Program-made: the position numbers and the translations under genes
In this document: one piece after another, positions 55,330 through 63,416 of the stretch
Layout: every line of letters starts with the position of its first letter
Position numbering within the stretch: the first letter of the stretch is position 1
Source of the DNA: Hymenobacter negativus
GTDB lineage: Bacteria; Bacteroidota; Bacteroidia; Cytophagales; Hymenobacteraceae
NCBI RefSeq assembly: GCF_017571495.1
Contig: NZ_JAGETZ010000006.1
Span: forward strand, 186,001 to 250,000
Direction of reading: 5' to 3'
Length of the DNA: 64,000 nt
The notes under the pieces: model-generated
The model's database searches: none
Seen by the model: only the letters and a program-made list of their open reading frames with translations
What the model was told of the DNA's origin: nothing

Positions 55330-55896
55330 TCAGCGGGCCGAGAATACCAGGGCTTCCGGGAGCAGCGGCCCGCTGAGAATGGTTTCCTGCAGCTCCAGCG
55401 GAAACCAACTCGCCGTATATACTTGCCCATAGGGCGTGCTAAGTGGCTGAATATACCGCTCAACTTCAGCCGAAGCTACGACATAGCCCATTTCAAAGAA
55501 GAGGGCGCGATGGACTGGGGCCGTCCGCATGGGGCGGCTTGCGTACCATGTAAACGGGGAAAGCGGGGTAGCCAACAGCATATGCTCCGCCAGTTTTTCG
55601 TTGGGTAGCAGGCGGCTCAGGCAAGGCACGTAGGGCCGCTCTACTTCCTTGTCGTCAGGGACCGGTACCAGGGTTTTGCTGACCGTCACACGCTCGGGGC
55701 TAAGAATAATATTGGCCGCATTGGGGTCCGTGTCGAACACACTCGCGCCGCCCGCCCGTGCCAACTTGTTGAACAGGTAAAGCGGCTGGCCGGATGTATT
55801 CGTTACCTCATAGCGCAGCTGCAGTGCATCGGGTAGCTGAGTGACCGTGACTACCAGCAGGCAGTCGGTCCTGATAATTGGCGCCGGAGCAATCAT
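55330..55896 (-). CDS. Hypothetical protein, paralogue of 54716-55288
   Basis: 188 residues from MIAPAPIIRTDCLLVVTVTQ (ATG at 55896). Shared blocks with its neighbour: LQLRYEVTNTSGQPLYLFNK, LVPVPDDKEVERPYVPCLSR, PLSPFTWYASRPMRTAPV, FFEMGYVVASAEV and the C-terminus GPLLPEALVFSAR. The conserved Cys in PCL(S/T)R and the SPFTWY motif suggest a defined fold. No family recognised. Spacing of 41 bp to the next gene suggests an operon of the two. Confidence 0.7.
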   Translation of the reverse strand: MIAPAPIIRTDCLLVVTVTQLPDALQLRYEVTNTSGQPLYLFNKLARAGGASVFDTDPNAANIILSPERVTVSKTLVPVPDDKEVERPYVPCLSRLLPNEKLAEHMLLATPLSPFTWYASRPMRTAPVHRALFFEMGYVVASAEVERYIQPLSTPYGQVYTASWFPLELQETILSGPLLPEALVFSAR

Positions 55897-55908
55897 GCAT
55901 CTTATTGT

Positions 55909-55957
55909 GAAGCTGTTCAGAGAGTTTAATCTCATTTTAGACTTTCTGAACAGCTTC
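55909..55957 (-). terminator. Hairpin downstream of the HEAT-repeat gene
   Basis: AAGCTGTTCAGAGAGT (55910-55925) and ACTTTCTGAACAGCTT (55941-55956), one mismatch. Lies between the HEAT gene and the paralogous pair, so it probably ends the TssD/toxin transcript. Confidence 0.65.
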
Positions 55958-55975
55958 GTGGAGAGAAAAACAGTT

Positions 55976-56350
55976 TCAGGAAGCCAACGCCTGCGCGTAA
56001 GCAGGAAAACCTTTCAACCAACTGATAAGGTGCGCTCGCTCTTCAATACCCCATTCCTGCACTATTTCCCGCGCCAGCTTCTGTGCGGTCGGGTCTCCGG
56101 TTTTTAGCAGCGCAACCACGCCTACCCACGAAACCGTAACGAATCCAAACCACGGAGTATTTCTGTTCTCAGCGTCTTTGATGGCTTTTACAATAGGTGC
56201 CAAACCCTGCTCCCAATGGCTGTTTCCCAAGGCCGCCAGAGCACCAGCGCGTACTTGCGGCGACTTGTGGTTGAGGCAATCTACTAATTCATCCAGGTTG
56301 AGGTGCTCATATTGAGGAAGCACTGGGAAGATATGCTGGTTCGTTTCCAT
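55976..56350 (-). CDS. HEAT-repeat-like protein, candidate immunity protein
   Basis: 124 residues: LNLDELVDCLNHKSPQVRAG, ALAALGNSHWEQGLAPIVKA and GVVALLKTGDPTAQKLAREI form two to three HEAT-like helical hairpins. No signal peptide. It lies 5 bp downstream of the HExxH toxin-like frame and on the same strand, the position where immunity genes of polymorphic toxins sit. HEAT/ankyrin-type proteins are common immunity partners. Lower GC than the core genes around it. The immunity role is inferred from context only. Confidence 0.65.
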   Translation of the reverse strand: METNQHIFPVLPQYEHLNLDELVDCLNHKSPQVRAGALAALGNSHWEQGLAPIVKAIKDAENRNTPWFGFVTVSWVGVVALLKTGDPTAQKLAREIVQEWGIEERAHLISWLKGFPAYAQALAS

Positions 56351-56355
56351 TACAG

Positions 56356-56658
56356 TTACTGGTCTAGGTTAAAATTGTCAATTAGGTACTGTCTTTCGTT
56401 CCGAGCATTATCCACCAAATCATGGCCTATATCGAACCGGCGTACCTGTCGTGCAATTTTTACTTCTTCCATATAGGCATTGTATTCCGGTTGCCACCTC
56501 AAGCCAGGGTCTTGAAAATATTTCATCGCCCCTGGGAAACCAAGTGATTTGTCATCGGCGTAGTGCCGTGCTTCGTGCCGCAGGGCTCCAATAGAGGCAT
56601 TCTCATCCAATAGTAACTGGCCGGGGCTTCCACTGGCTGGGGAAGGGCCATACGCCAT
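56356..56658 (-). CDS. HExxH metallopeptidase-like toxin domain, frame-separated from its TssD carrier
   Basis: 100 residues from MAYGPSPASGSPGQLLLDEN; the frame is open further upstream to about 56690 (VEIIHRKGV before this Met). HEARH in IGALRHEARHYADD is an HExxH zinc motif, and FPGAMKYFQD with EYNAYMEEVKIARQV follows, a pattern like metallopeptidase-type polymorphic toxin domains. It overlaps the end of the TssD frame and would join it through a +1 shift near 56684-56690, so it is either the inactivated C-terminal toxin of one TssD-fusion gene or is translated separately. No signal peptide of its own. Confidence 0.6.
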   Translation of the reverse strand: MAYGPSPASGSPGQLLLDENASIGALRHEARHYADDKSLGFPGAMKYFQDPGLRWQPEYNAYMEEVKIARQVRRFDIGHDLVDNARNERQYLIDNFNLDQ

Positions 56659-56665
56659 AACCCCT

Positions 56666-57265
56666 TTACGATGAATTATTTCTACTCCTTACTTTTTGCA
56701 GCTGGCCTAAAGTCTCCGCCGATTCTGCTGAATGAGACAACCGTCCCGGTCCAAACAAATCATGAATTGGGTCAGCCTCATTCTTCATGAGCGGTCGGGA
56801 CACTAACCCCCTCGTTGATTCCTTTGGCAGGATAACGCTCGGCAGCCCATGCTCCCGCGCCGCCGGTGCCGCAAAGGCCGTGACCGGCCCCCCGGCCTGA
56901 ATCGTCCAGCCCATGGGGTCGGACAGGGTTAGCGCGCACACATAGGCCCCGTGGGTGCCATCGCCGTGGTGGAATGTTTCGGCGTAGGCCACGGCGATGG
57001 CAGCAGCCAACTGCAGCGTTTCGATGGCTTGTCCACCATTGGCGTCAAGAAACACGACGGTGGCCGCTTGGTGCTTGTGCGGGTCGTTGGCCCAGGCAAG
57101 CAGGACATCGTTGTCGGGAACCGACAGCATGAGTTCCACCAGCTCATAGCGCACCTTGGTGTCGACCAGCCCGCGCTGGTAGGTGGCCTGCTTGAGGCCA
57201 AAAGTGCAGTTCAGCACGGGAAAAGCGTAGCCGACAATACACAGTTCGGCCGAGAAGGAAGCCAT
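56666..57265 (-). CDS. TssD (Hcp)-like type VI secretion tube protein with C-terminal extension
   Basis: 199 residues. The first 130 match the Bacteroidota TssD/Hcp pattern: MASFSAELCIVGYAFPVLNC, TYQRGLVDTKVRYELVELML, DVLLAWANDPHKHQAATVVF and ETFHHGDGTHGAYVCALTLS. The remaining residues (AREHGLPSVILPKESTRG to ETLGQLQKVRSRNNSS) are a linker that is usually followed by a toxin. In this carrier type, effectors ride on the Hcp tube of subtype iii type VI systems. The frame stops just as the HExxH frame begins. No other T6SS structural genes lie in the window. Confidence 0.75.
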   Translation of the reverse strand: MASFSAELCIVGYAFPVLNCTFGLKQATYQRGLVDTKVRYELVELMLSVPDNDVLLAWANDPHKHQAATVVFLDANGGQAIETLQLAAAIAVAYAETFHHGDGTHGAYVCALTLSDPMGWTIQAGGPVTAFAAPAAREHGLPSVILPKESTRGLVSRPLMKNEADPIHDLFGPGRLSHSAESAETLGQLQKVRSRNNSS

Positions 57266-57427
57266 TGGTTACTGGAAGAGTGGATGAGAAGGCGTAATAA
57301 AGCTAGTGTCATAGACCCTAAACAGATGAGTTCCTATCGCCCCGTCCGCCTTTTTGGCGGCCCGCCACTGCTGCCATAACCTTTTCCTAATGCCCCCGGT
57401 AAGCAAAACCCCGTTAGCTTCGCCGTT

Positions 57428-57922
57428 ATGAAAACGCTCTATCTCCTTCGCCACGCCAAATCCAGCTGGAGCTTCGACGAGCTCAGCGACCAGGAGCGCC
57501 CGCTCAATGACCGCGGCCGCGACGATGCCCCCGCCATGGGCCAGGCCCTGGCCAAGCGCCGCATCTGCCCCGACCTCATCGTGAGCTCGCCCGCCGTGCG
57601 CGCCATGAGCACCGCTGTGCTGGTGGCCCGCGAAATGCAGTATCCCCACGATAAAATTGCGGTTGAGTCCGGCATTTACGGCGCCGATGCCGACGACCTG
57701 CTCGCCATCATCAAGGACCTGCCCGACGCTGCCGATGCGGTGCTGCTGGTGGGCCACAATCCCACCATCACCGAAACGGCCAATGAGCTGTCGCCGTCTA
57801 GCATCAACGAGATGCCCACGGCCGCCGTGGTCTGCCTGCGCTTCGAGTGCGAGCACTGGGCCGACGTGAGCAAGGCAAACGCCGAGTTCTATTTCTACGA
57901 CTACCCGCGCAATGTGAGTTAA
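57428..57922 (+). CDS. sixA: SixA-type phosphohistidine phosphatase
   Basis: 164 residues of the histidine-phosphatase superfamily: LLRHAKSSW with catalytic H9, the arginine in IVSSPAVRAMSTA, and the second catalytic His, H110, in LLVGHNPTITETAN. SixA-type enzymes remove phosphate from phosphohistidine of signalling domains. Cytoplasmic. Ends about 20 bp before an intergenic palindrome and is followed by polyphosphate kinase; the two together suggest a phosphate-metabolism neighbourhood. Symbol by family, not by experiment. Confidence 0.88.
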   Translation: MKTLYLLRHAKSSWSFDELSDQERPLNDRGRDDAPAMGQALAKRRICPDLIVSSPAVRAMSTAVLVAREMQYPHDKIAVESGIYGADADDLLAIIKDLPDAADAVLLVGHNPTITETANELSPSSINEMPTAAVVCLRFECEHWADVSKANAEFYFYDYPRNVS

Positions 57923-57943
57923 GAGCCTTTTTTTAGATTTAAC

Positions 57944-57982
57944 AGAACGGTCATGCAGAGCGCAGCGAAGCACGACCGTTCT
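57944..57982. repeat. Intergenic palindrome, possibly also a terminator
   Basis: AGAACGGTC (57944-57952) and GACCGTTCT (57974-57982) enclose CATGCAGAGCGCAGCGAAGC. The inner sequence recurs in diverged form at 9858-9882. It may end the sixA transcript. Confidence 0.6.
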
Positions 57983-58027
57983 GCTTTCTGTTTCCGTTAA
58001 AGGCACGTTTCACCAACCCAACTCCAT

Positions 58028-60091
58028 TTGAAGACCCTCTCCCGCGACCTGAGCTGGCTGCGTTTCAATGCCCGCGTGCTGCAAGAGGCCCAGAGCGACA
58101 CCGTGCCGCTGCTGGAGCGCCTCAAGTTCCTGGCTATTTTCAGCAGCAACCTCGACGAGTTTTTCAAGGTGCGGGTGGCCACGCTGCGGCGGCTGGTGAA
58201 GCTCAAGAAAAAGACCCGCGCCAAGCTCGGCGAAAGCCCCAAGCGCCTGCTGAAGGAGGTGCTGGCCGAAGTAGCCCGGCAGCAGGAGGAATTTGGCCAG
58301 ACCTTCCGGCAGCAATTACTCCCCGCGTTGAATGAGCAGCACATTCACCTGCTGAGCGAGGCCGAGCTGACGCATAAGCAGCGCGAGTGGACCGCCCAGT
58401 ACTTCCGCGACAAGGTCCTGAACCTGCTCTCGCCCGTAGTGCTCGATGAGACGCTGCACCACCTCTTCCTGAAGGACCAGGCGGTGTACCTCACCTTCTT
58501 CCTCACCAAGCCCAAAGCCCAAAAACCCAAGCTGGAAGCCGAACGCGTGATGGTGATGGAGCTGCCCACCAAGCGCCACGGCGGCCGCTTCGTGCGCCTG
58601 CCCGACGAGGGCGAGGAGCGCTACGTGCTGTTTCTGGACGACGTAATTCGGGTGGGCGCGGCCGAGCTGTTTCCGGCGTATAAGCAGGTTGCCGTCAACG
58701 CCATCAAGCTCTCGCGCGATGCCGAACTAGACATCGAAGAAGAAGTGTCCGGTGACCTGATGGAGAAAATTCGCAGCAGCCTGGCCAAGCGCGCCACCGG
58801 CTTCCCTGCCCGCCTGCTCTATGACCCCGAAATGCCCAAGGAGGTGCTGCGGGCCATCAAGCAGAAAACCGGCATCACCGACGAGGAACTGGTGGAAGGC
58901 AGCCGCTACCACAACTTCCGCGACTTCTTTGGCTTCCCAAGCTTCGATGAGCCCGCGTTTCACTATCCGCCCCGGCCGGCTCTGGCACACCCCACGCTGC
59001 CGCGCACGGGCAGCCTGCTGGCCGCCATCGGGCAACGCGACCACCTGCTGCACCTCCCGTACCAGAGCTTCGACTACGTGACCCGCCTGTTGCGCGAGGC
59101 CGCCACCGATGCCCGCGTGTCCAGCATCAGCATCACGCTCTACCGCGTGGCCAGCAAAAGCGCTGTGGTGAAAAACCTGATAAAAGCCGCCAAGCACGGC
59201 AAGCAGGTGACGGTGGTGATGGAGCTGAAAGCGCGTTTCGACGAAGAGTCCAACCTCTTTTGGGCCGACAAGCTGAAGCGCGCCGGTGCCCATGTCATTT
59301 TCACTCCGCCCGAGCTGAAGGTGCACAGCAAGCTCCTGCTCATTGCTCGCCGCGAAGTCGATGAAACCACCCGCCAGTACGCCTACTTCAGCACCGGTAA
59401 CTTCAACGAAAGCACCGCTGACCTCTACACCGACCACGGCTTATTTACGGCCAATGAGGAACTGACCAAAGAAGCCGCCGCCGTGTTCGGCTACCTGCGC
59501 GACCAAACCGTAGTGCCCGAGCTTAAGCAGCTGCTGGTAGCACCCTTTGGCCTGCGCCCCGGCCTCAACGCCCTGATTGACTACGAAATCAAACAAGCCA
59601 AAAAAGGCAAGCAGGCCTACATCATCCTCAAGGTAAATGCTGTGGAGGACGAGGGCATGATTTGCAAGCTCTACGACGCCAGCCGGGCCGGCGTGCGCGT
59701 CGAACTCATCGTGCGCGGCATCGGCCGCCTCGTGCCAGGCGAGCCGGGCCTGAGCGACAACATCCACCAGCGCGGCATCGTTGACCGGTTTCTGGAGCAC
59801 AGCCGGGTGTACGTCTTCGCCCACGGCGGCGCGGAGCAAGTCTACGTTTCCTCCGCCGACTGGATGACCCGCAACCTCGACCGCCGCGTGGAAGTAGCCT
59901 TCCCCATCCTCGACGAATCCCTCCGCGCCGAAGTGCGCCAACTGCTCGACTTCCAGCGGCAGGACAACGTGAAGGCTCGTGACTTCGGAAATACGTTCGT
60001 CCCCGCCGCAGAGGGAGAGAAGCCCTTGCAAGCGCAGGAGGCCACTTACAAGTGGCTCAAAGGCCTGAAGCGGCGCCAAGTGAAGACGTAA
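58028..60091 (+). CDS. ppk1: Polyphosphate kinase 1
   Basis: 687 residues covering a whole PPK1: N-terminal LSRDLSWLRFNARVLQEAQS, FSSNLDEFFKVRVATLRRL, the central head domain, and the phospholipase-D-like kinase domains with the autophosphorylated His H433 in VHSKLLLIA, FSTGNFNEST, and VSSADWMTRNLDRRVEVAFP near the end. It makes polyphosphate from ATP at the membrane or cytoplasm. The start is a TTG at 58028; no in-frame ATG exists near the expected N-terminus, and the family's first motif starts right after it. The gene follows sixA by about 100 bp. Confidence 0.95.
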   Translation: MKTLSRDLSWLRFNARVLQEAQSDTVPLLERLKFLAIFSSNLDEFFKVRVATLRRLVKLKKKTRAKLGESPKRLLKEVLAEVARQQEEFGQTFRQQLLPALNEQHIHLLSEAELTHKQREWTAQYFRDKVLNLLSPVVLDETLHHLFLKDQAVYLTFFLTKPKAQKPKLEAERVMVMELPTKRHGGRFVRLPDEGEERYVLFLDDVIRVGAAELFPAYKQVAVNAIKLSRDAELDIEEEVSGDLMEKIRSSLAKRATGFPARLLYDPEMPKEVLRAIKQKTGITDEELVEGSRYHNFRDFFGFPSFDEPAFHYPPRPALAHPTLPRTGSLLAAIGQRDHLLHLPYQSFDYVTRLLREAATDARVSSISITLYRVASKSAVVKNLIKAAKHGKQVTVVMELKARFDEESNLFWADKLKRAGAHVIFTPPELKVHSKLLLIARREVDETTRQYAYFSTGNFNESTADLYTDHGLFTANEELTKEAAAVFGYLRDQTVVPELKQLLVAPFGLRPGLNALIDYEIKQAKKGKQAYIILKVNAVEDEGMICKLYDASRAGVRVELIVRGIGRLVPGEPGLSDNIHQRGIVDRFLEHSRVYVFAHGGAEQVYVSSADWMTRNLDRRVEVAFPILDESLRAEVRQLLDFQRQDNVKARDFGNTFVPAAEGEKPLQAQEATYKWLKGLKRRQVKT

Positions 60092-60097
60092 GAACGG

Positions 60098-60177
60098 GTA
60101 CCCCGAATTTCCAATTCGGCCGCTTGAACGAGATGCATAACCATCGTTCAAGCGGCCGGATTGAACATTCGGGGTAC
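60098..60177. repeat. Long imperfect hairpin between convergent genes
   Basis: GTACCCCGAATTTCCAATTC at the left pairs with GATTGAACATTCGGGGTAC-like sequence at the right; the inner CGGCCGCTTGAACGA pairs perfectly with its complement. It probably terminates ppk1 and the convergent barrel gene and may be an interspersed repeat. Confidence 0.7.
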
Positions 60178-60183
60178 TCATTC

Positions 60184-61308
60184 TTACCGGCGTACGCCGG
60201 ATTTCTCTAGTAGCTTGCGGGGCGGCGTGATGAATAGCTCCAAGCTGGCATAAGGTGCGCCGTTGAACTTGGAGTCGATGATTTTCTCGCGGTCAGCATT
60301 GGTCCGGTCAAAGGCGTCGAAGGCGTAGTTGTAGCGGTAGCCGCCTTCAGCACCCAGCCATAGGAAGCTGAATATTTCGCGCTCCCAGCGTAAGCGGAAT
60401 TTTACCTCGGTTTCGCGTAGCTCCAGGGTATTGAGCGGGGCTTTGCTGCGGTCGACGGAACCGTCGCTGTTGCGGCGCTCCAGCGGGTCGCGGCTCAGGT
60501 GCACGATGTAGTTGTAGCCGTCCACGGTGTAGCCCGCGTAGAGGATGGAGCTCTCGTTCACGTTGTAGCGGGCGGTGATGCGGGCCGGCGCCAGCGCCTC
60601 AATGCCCCAGTGGGAATTGAAGGTGCGGTTGTAAATCACCGCCGGGTAAATGCTCAGCCGCCCGAACGTGTAGCCGTACTGAAAGCCCACGCCCCAGGAG
60701 AAATTCGGGCTGCGCTTCCACCCATAAATGGCTTCGGCCGAGAAGCGGGAATAGTCGGAGCGGCTCAGTTGGCTCGATGTGTAGTCGCCGCTCAACTCAC
60801 CTTTCACGCGGGCCAGGTACCAGTGCACATCGTCGACGGGCCGTATGATGGCAATCTGAGCCGCGGTGCTTTTCAGGCCCTTGTTTTCAATGTTGTCGTA
60901 CAGCTCGTAGGAAGTCGGCAGCTTGTCGAACTGGAATTCCTCCCGCTCGTAGCTCAGCCCCACAATGACCTTGAGGTGCGGGTGGTTCCAGGCCGGGATG
61001 TAGCCCTTGATGGACAGACGAGCATTCTTTGTAGCATCGGTGTTGAAATCGTTCAACCCCTGCACCTGCGCCGACGACGATACCCCAAACCGGGGCATCC
61101 GCTCGTAGCGCACAATCAGGCCCTTGCTTGGGCCCATGCCCAGCACCGAGGGATTGGCAAACTGCTGCTTATCGCGGGCAGTGGTATCGGCGGCGTTAGG
61201 GGCGGCGGGCGGATATACTCGCTCCTGCACCTGCGCCGACGCTTCAGCAGCGGCACCAGTAATCACAGCCCCCAGCAGTCCAATCCGAACGATTAACGAG
61301 TAACGCAT
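60184..61308 (-). CDS. DUF6268-type outer-membrane beta-barrel protein
   Basis: 374 residues from the ATG at 61308 (MRYSLIVRIGLLGAVITGAA, cleaved near ASAQ). Then a barrel of repeated amphipathic strands: LIVRYERMPRFGVSSSAQVQ, ARLSIKGYIPAWNHPHLKVI, FSWGVGFQYGYTFGRLSIYP, RWEREIFSFLWLGAEGGYRY, ending APYASLELFITPPRKLLEKS. It fits the DUF6268 outer-membrane family, function unknown. A TTG at 61314 is an alternative start. Single gene, convergent with ppk1. Confidence 0.8.
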   Translation of the reverse strand: MRYSLIVRIGLLGAVITGAAAEASAQVQERVYPPAAPNAADTTARDKQQFANPSVLGMGPSKGLIVRYERMPRFGVSSSAQVQGLNDFNTDATKNARLSIKGYIPAWNHPHLKVIVGLSYEREEFQFDKLPTSYELYDNIENKGLKSTAAQIAIIRPVDDVHWYLARVKGELSGDYTSSQLSRSDYSRFSAEAIYGWKRSPNFSWGVGFQYGYTFGRLSIYPAVIYNRTFNSHWGIEALAPARITARYNVNESSILYAGYTVDGYNYIVHLSRDPLERRNSDGSVDRSKAPLNTLELRETEVKFRLRWEREIFSFLWLGAEGGYRYNYAFDAFDRTNADREKIIDSKFNGAPYASLELFITPPRKLLEKSGVRR

Positions 61309-61423
61309 AGTCAAAACAGCCCTTTATAGACCAGTTTGCTCCCTTACGCGAAAATGCCCACTACGGCTGATTGCAGAAGTTATCAAATGAGAAAATGATG
61401 AAGAAAACCGGCGATATCCGCAC

Positions 61424-61459
61424 AAAAAAGCGCCTGCCTTTTGCCAGGCAGACGCTTTT
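61424..61459 (-). terminator. Terminator after hflX
   Basis: AAAAGCGCCTGCC and GGCAGACGCTTTT arms with TTTTG loop, 20 bp beyond the stop at 61479; T-rich on the minus strand. Confidence 0.8.
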
Positions 61460-61478
61460 AGCCGACATAAACTACTGC

Positions 61479-62819
61479 CTACTGTTCGGTGTAATCCGAG
61501 TAAGCGTTTGATTGGTAGGGGTAGCGCTGTTGGTGCAGGGCCGCCACCCGCTTGGCTATCAGCTCACGCAGCTCCTCCATGTTGGTGCGCTCCTGGGCCG
61601 AGATGAACACCACGGGGTCGTGCAGCTTGGCCATGTAGGTGGCTTGCAACTGCGCCAGCGGCGGGCGCGGCGCGGTGCCATCGTCCTCGGCCTCCAGCAC
61701 TTCACCGAAGGGGTCTTGCTCGGCATCGTCGGGCTGGTACTGGTCAATTTTGTTGAACACCAGCAGCACCGGTTTGTCGGCCGCGCCGATGTCGGCCAGC
61801 GTGTCGTTCACCACCTGAATCTGCTCTTCAAAGCCCGGGTGCGAAATGTCCACGACATGCAGCAGCAAGTCGGCCTCCCGAATCTCATCCAGCGTGCTCT
61901 TAAAGCTCTCAATCAGCTTGGTAGGCAGCTTGCGAATAAATCCCACCGTGTCGGAAAGCAAAAACGGCGTGTTGTCGAGCACTACCTTGCGCGTAGTGGC
62001 GTCCACGGTCGCAAAGAGCTTGTTTTCGGCGAATACGTCGGACTTGCCCAGCACGTTCATCAGGGTGCTTTTGCCCACGTTGGTGTAGCCTACCAGCGCC
62101 ACCCGGATGCTGCCGCCCCGCGCCTTACGCTGGGTGTGGCTCTGCTTGTCGAGGTCTTCGAGCTTTTCCTTGAGGAAGGCAATCCGGTCGCGCACAATGC
62201 GACGGTCGGTTTCGATTTCCGTTTCACCCGGGCCTTTCATGCCCACACCCCCACGCTGCTTGTCCAAGTGAGTCCAGAGGCCGGTGAGGCGAGGCAATAG
62301 GTACTGGTACTGTGCCAACTCCACCTGCGTACGCGAGGTGGCCGACTTGGCCCGCAAGGCGAAAATATCGAGAATGAGCAGCGAGCGGTCCACAATTTTC
62401 ACCAGCAACTCGGCTTCCAGGTTGCGGAGCTGCGAAGGAGACAGGTCATCGTCGAACACCACCATGCTAGTGCCTTCGTGTTGCACGTATGCCTTTATTT
62501 CGGCCAGCTTGCCCTCGCCCACGTAGGTGCGGATGTCGGGCTTTTCCAGCCGCTGCACGAAGCGTTTGGTCGCGGTGGCGCCAGCGGTTTCAATCAGAAA
62601 CGCCAGCTCGTCAAGGTATTCGGTGGTTTGGGCTTCGGACTGCCGGCGCGGGGGCACCGACACGAGTACGGCCGTTTCCTGCTCTTTGGCGGTTTCGTAG
62701 GTGCCGTTGTCGGCGGCTTTGGCGAGGATGCGGCCGGCGCGGCCCTTCACGTTATCGGTTGCTCCGATATGGCGGGTGCTGTTGCCTGGCTTGCGGCCGC
62801 CGGATTGGTTGTTTGCCAT
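61479..62819 (-). CDS. hflX: Ribosome-associated GTPase HflX
   Basis: 446 residues. The HflX-specific N-terminal domain includes TYVGEGKLAEIKAYV and VDRSLLILDIFALRAKS, followed by the glycine-rich segment RGGVGMKGPGETEIETDRR. The GTPase domain has G1 GYTNVGKST (244-252), DTVGF (290-294) and NKID (356-359). HflX splits or rescues stalled ribosomes, notably after heat or antibiotic stress. An N-terminal extension of about 45 residues and an acidic insert (QPDDAEQDPFGEVLEAEDDG) are mild departures from the E. coli protein. Single gene with its own terminator. Confidence 0.95.
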   Translation of the reverse strand: MANNQSGGRKPGNSTRHIGATDNVKGRAGRILAKAADNGTYETAKEQETAVLVSVPPRRQSEAQTTEYLDELAFLIETAGATATKRFVQRLEKPDIRTYVGEGKLAEIKAYVQHEGTSMVVFDDDLSPSQLRNLEAELLVKIVDRSLLILDIFALRAKSATSRTQVELAQYQYLLPRLTGLWTHLDKQRGGVGMKGPGETEIETDRRIVRDRIAFLKEKLEDLDKQSHTQRKARGGSIRVALVGYTNVGKSTLMNVLGKSDVFAENKLFATVDATTRKVVLDNTPFLLSDTVGFIRKLPTKLIESFKSTLDEIREADLLLHVVDISHPGFEEQIQVVNDTLADIGAADKPVLLVFNKIDQYQPDDAEQDPFGEVLEAEDDGTAPRPPLAQLQATYMAKLHDPVVFISAQERTNMEELRELIAKRVAALHQQRYPYQSNAYSDYTEQ

Positions 62820-62952
62820 GTGTAGTTGTCAGTTATTCGTTGTCAGTTGTTAGCATGCGGGCAGAAGTTGCGGCCTGTTACTAAACGTATTTTTTGCGGG
62901 TCCGACTGTCAATTATCAATATTCAGGAATACCAGCAGCCGACAACTAGCAA

Positions 62953-63240
62953 CTATTTTAAAGTGAGCGAATATGCCACCACCTGTTGCACCTGTGCCGG
63001 GGTGAGCACTTTTTCAAAAGCCGGCATCTTGCCCAGTCCCTTCGTTACCATGTAAGTACGGCCGAAGGCGTTGAGGTTGCTCTTGGTGAGGTCGTGGGCG
63101 CCGTTGAGGCCCAGCTTGCCATTGGCGCCGTGGCAGCGGGCGCAGTTTTTTTGGAAAATGGCCTGTCCCGGCAACGCTGGCGGCCCGGCCAGGGCCAGCT
63201 GCGGCAGCAGGAGCAAAAAAGCCGAAAAGCGAAGGTTCAT
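62953..63240 (-). CDS. Small periplasmic c-type cytochrome
   Basis: 95 residues from MNLRFSAFLLLLPQLALAGP (signal peptide). Haem-binding CARCH in FQKNCARCHGANGKLGLNGA, distal Met ligand likely in TKGLGKMPAFEKVLTPAQVQ. A class I monohaem cytochrome c, exported to the periplasm, presumably an electron carrier. No oxidase or partner gene is adjacent. Confidence 0.9.
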   Translation of the reverse strand: MNLRFSAFLLLLPQLALAGPPALPGQAIFQKNCARCHGANGKLGLNGAHDLTKSNLNAFGRTYMVTKGLGKMPAFEKVLTPAQVQQVVAYSLTLK

Positions 63241-63416
63241 AGCTGGAATAACACGCAAAGAGCCCGCAAAGTACCGGAAGAATAAATAAGGGAATGAAGG
63301 CAGGCGAGGAAGAGGACCGGAGGGACGTATTCCGTAGCCCTACCATACATCGCGCCATAGTCCCGACCTTTGCCAACTCTTGCCCTGCTACCCCCATACC
63401 CTCTTACCCCAGAAAA

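Noticed and set aside
56660..56695. Programmed ribosomal frameshift joining TssD and toxin
   Set aside because: No canonical slippery heptamer, stop-codon shift site or downstream structure was recognised; kept only as a possibility.
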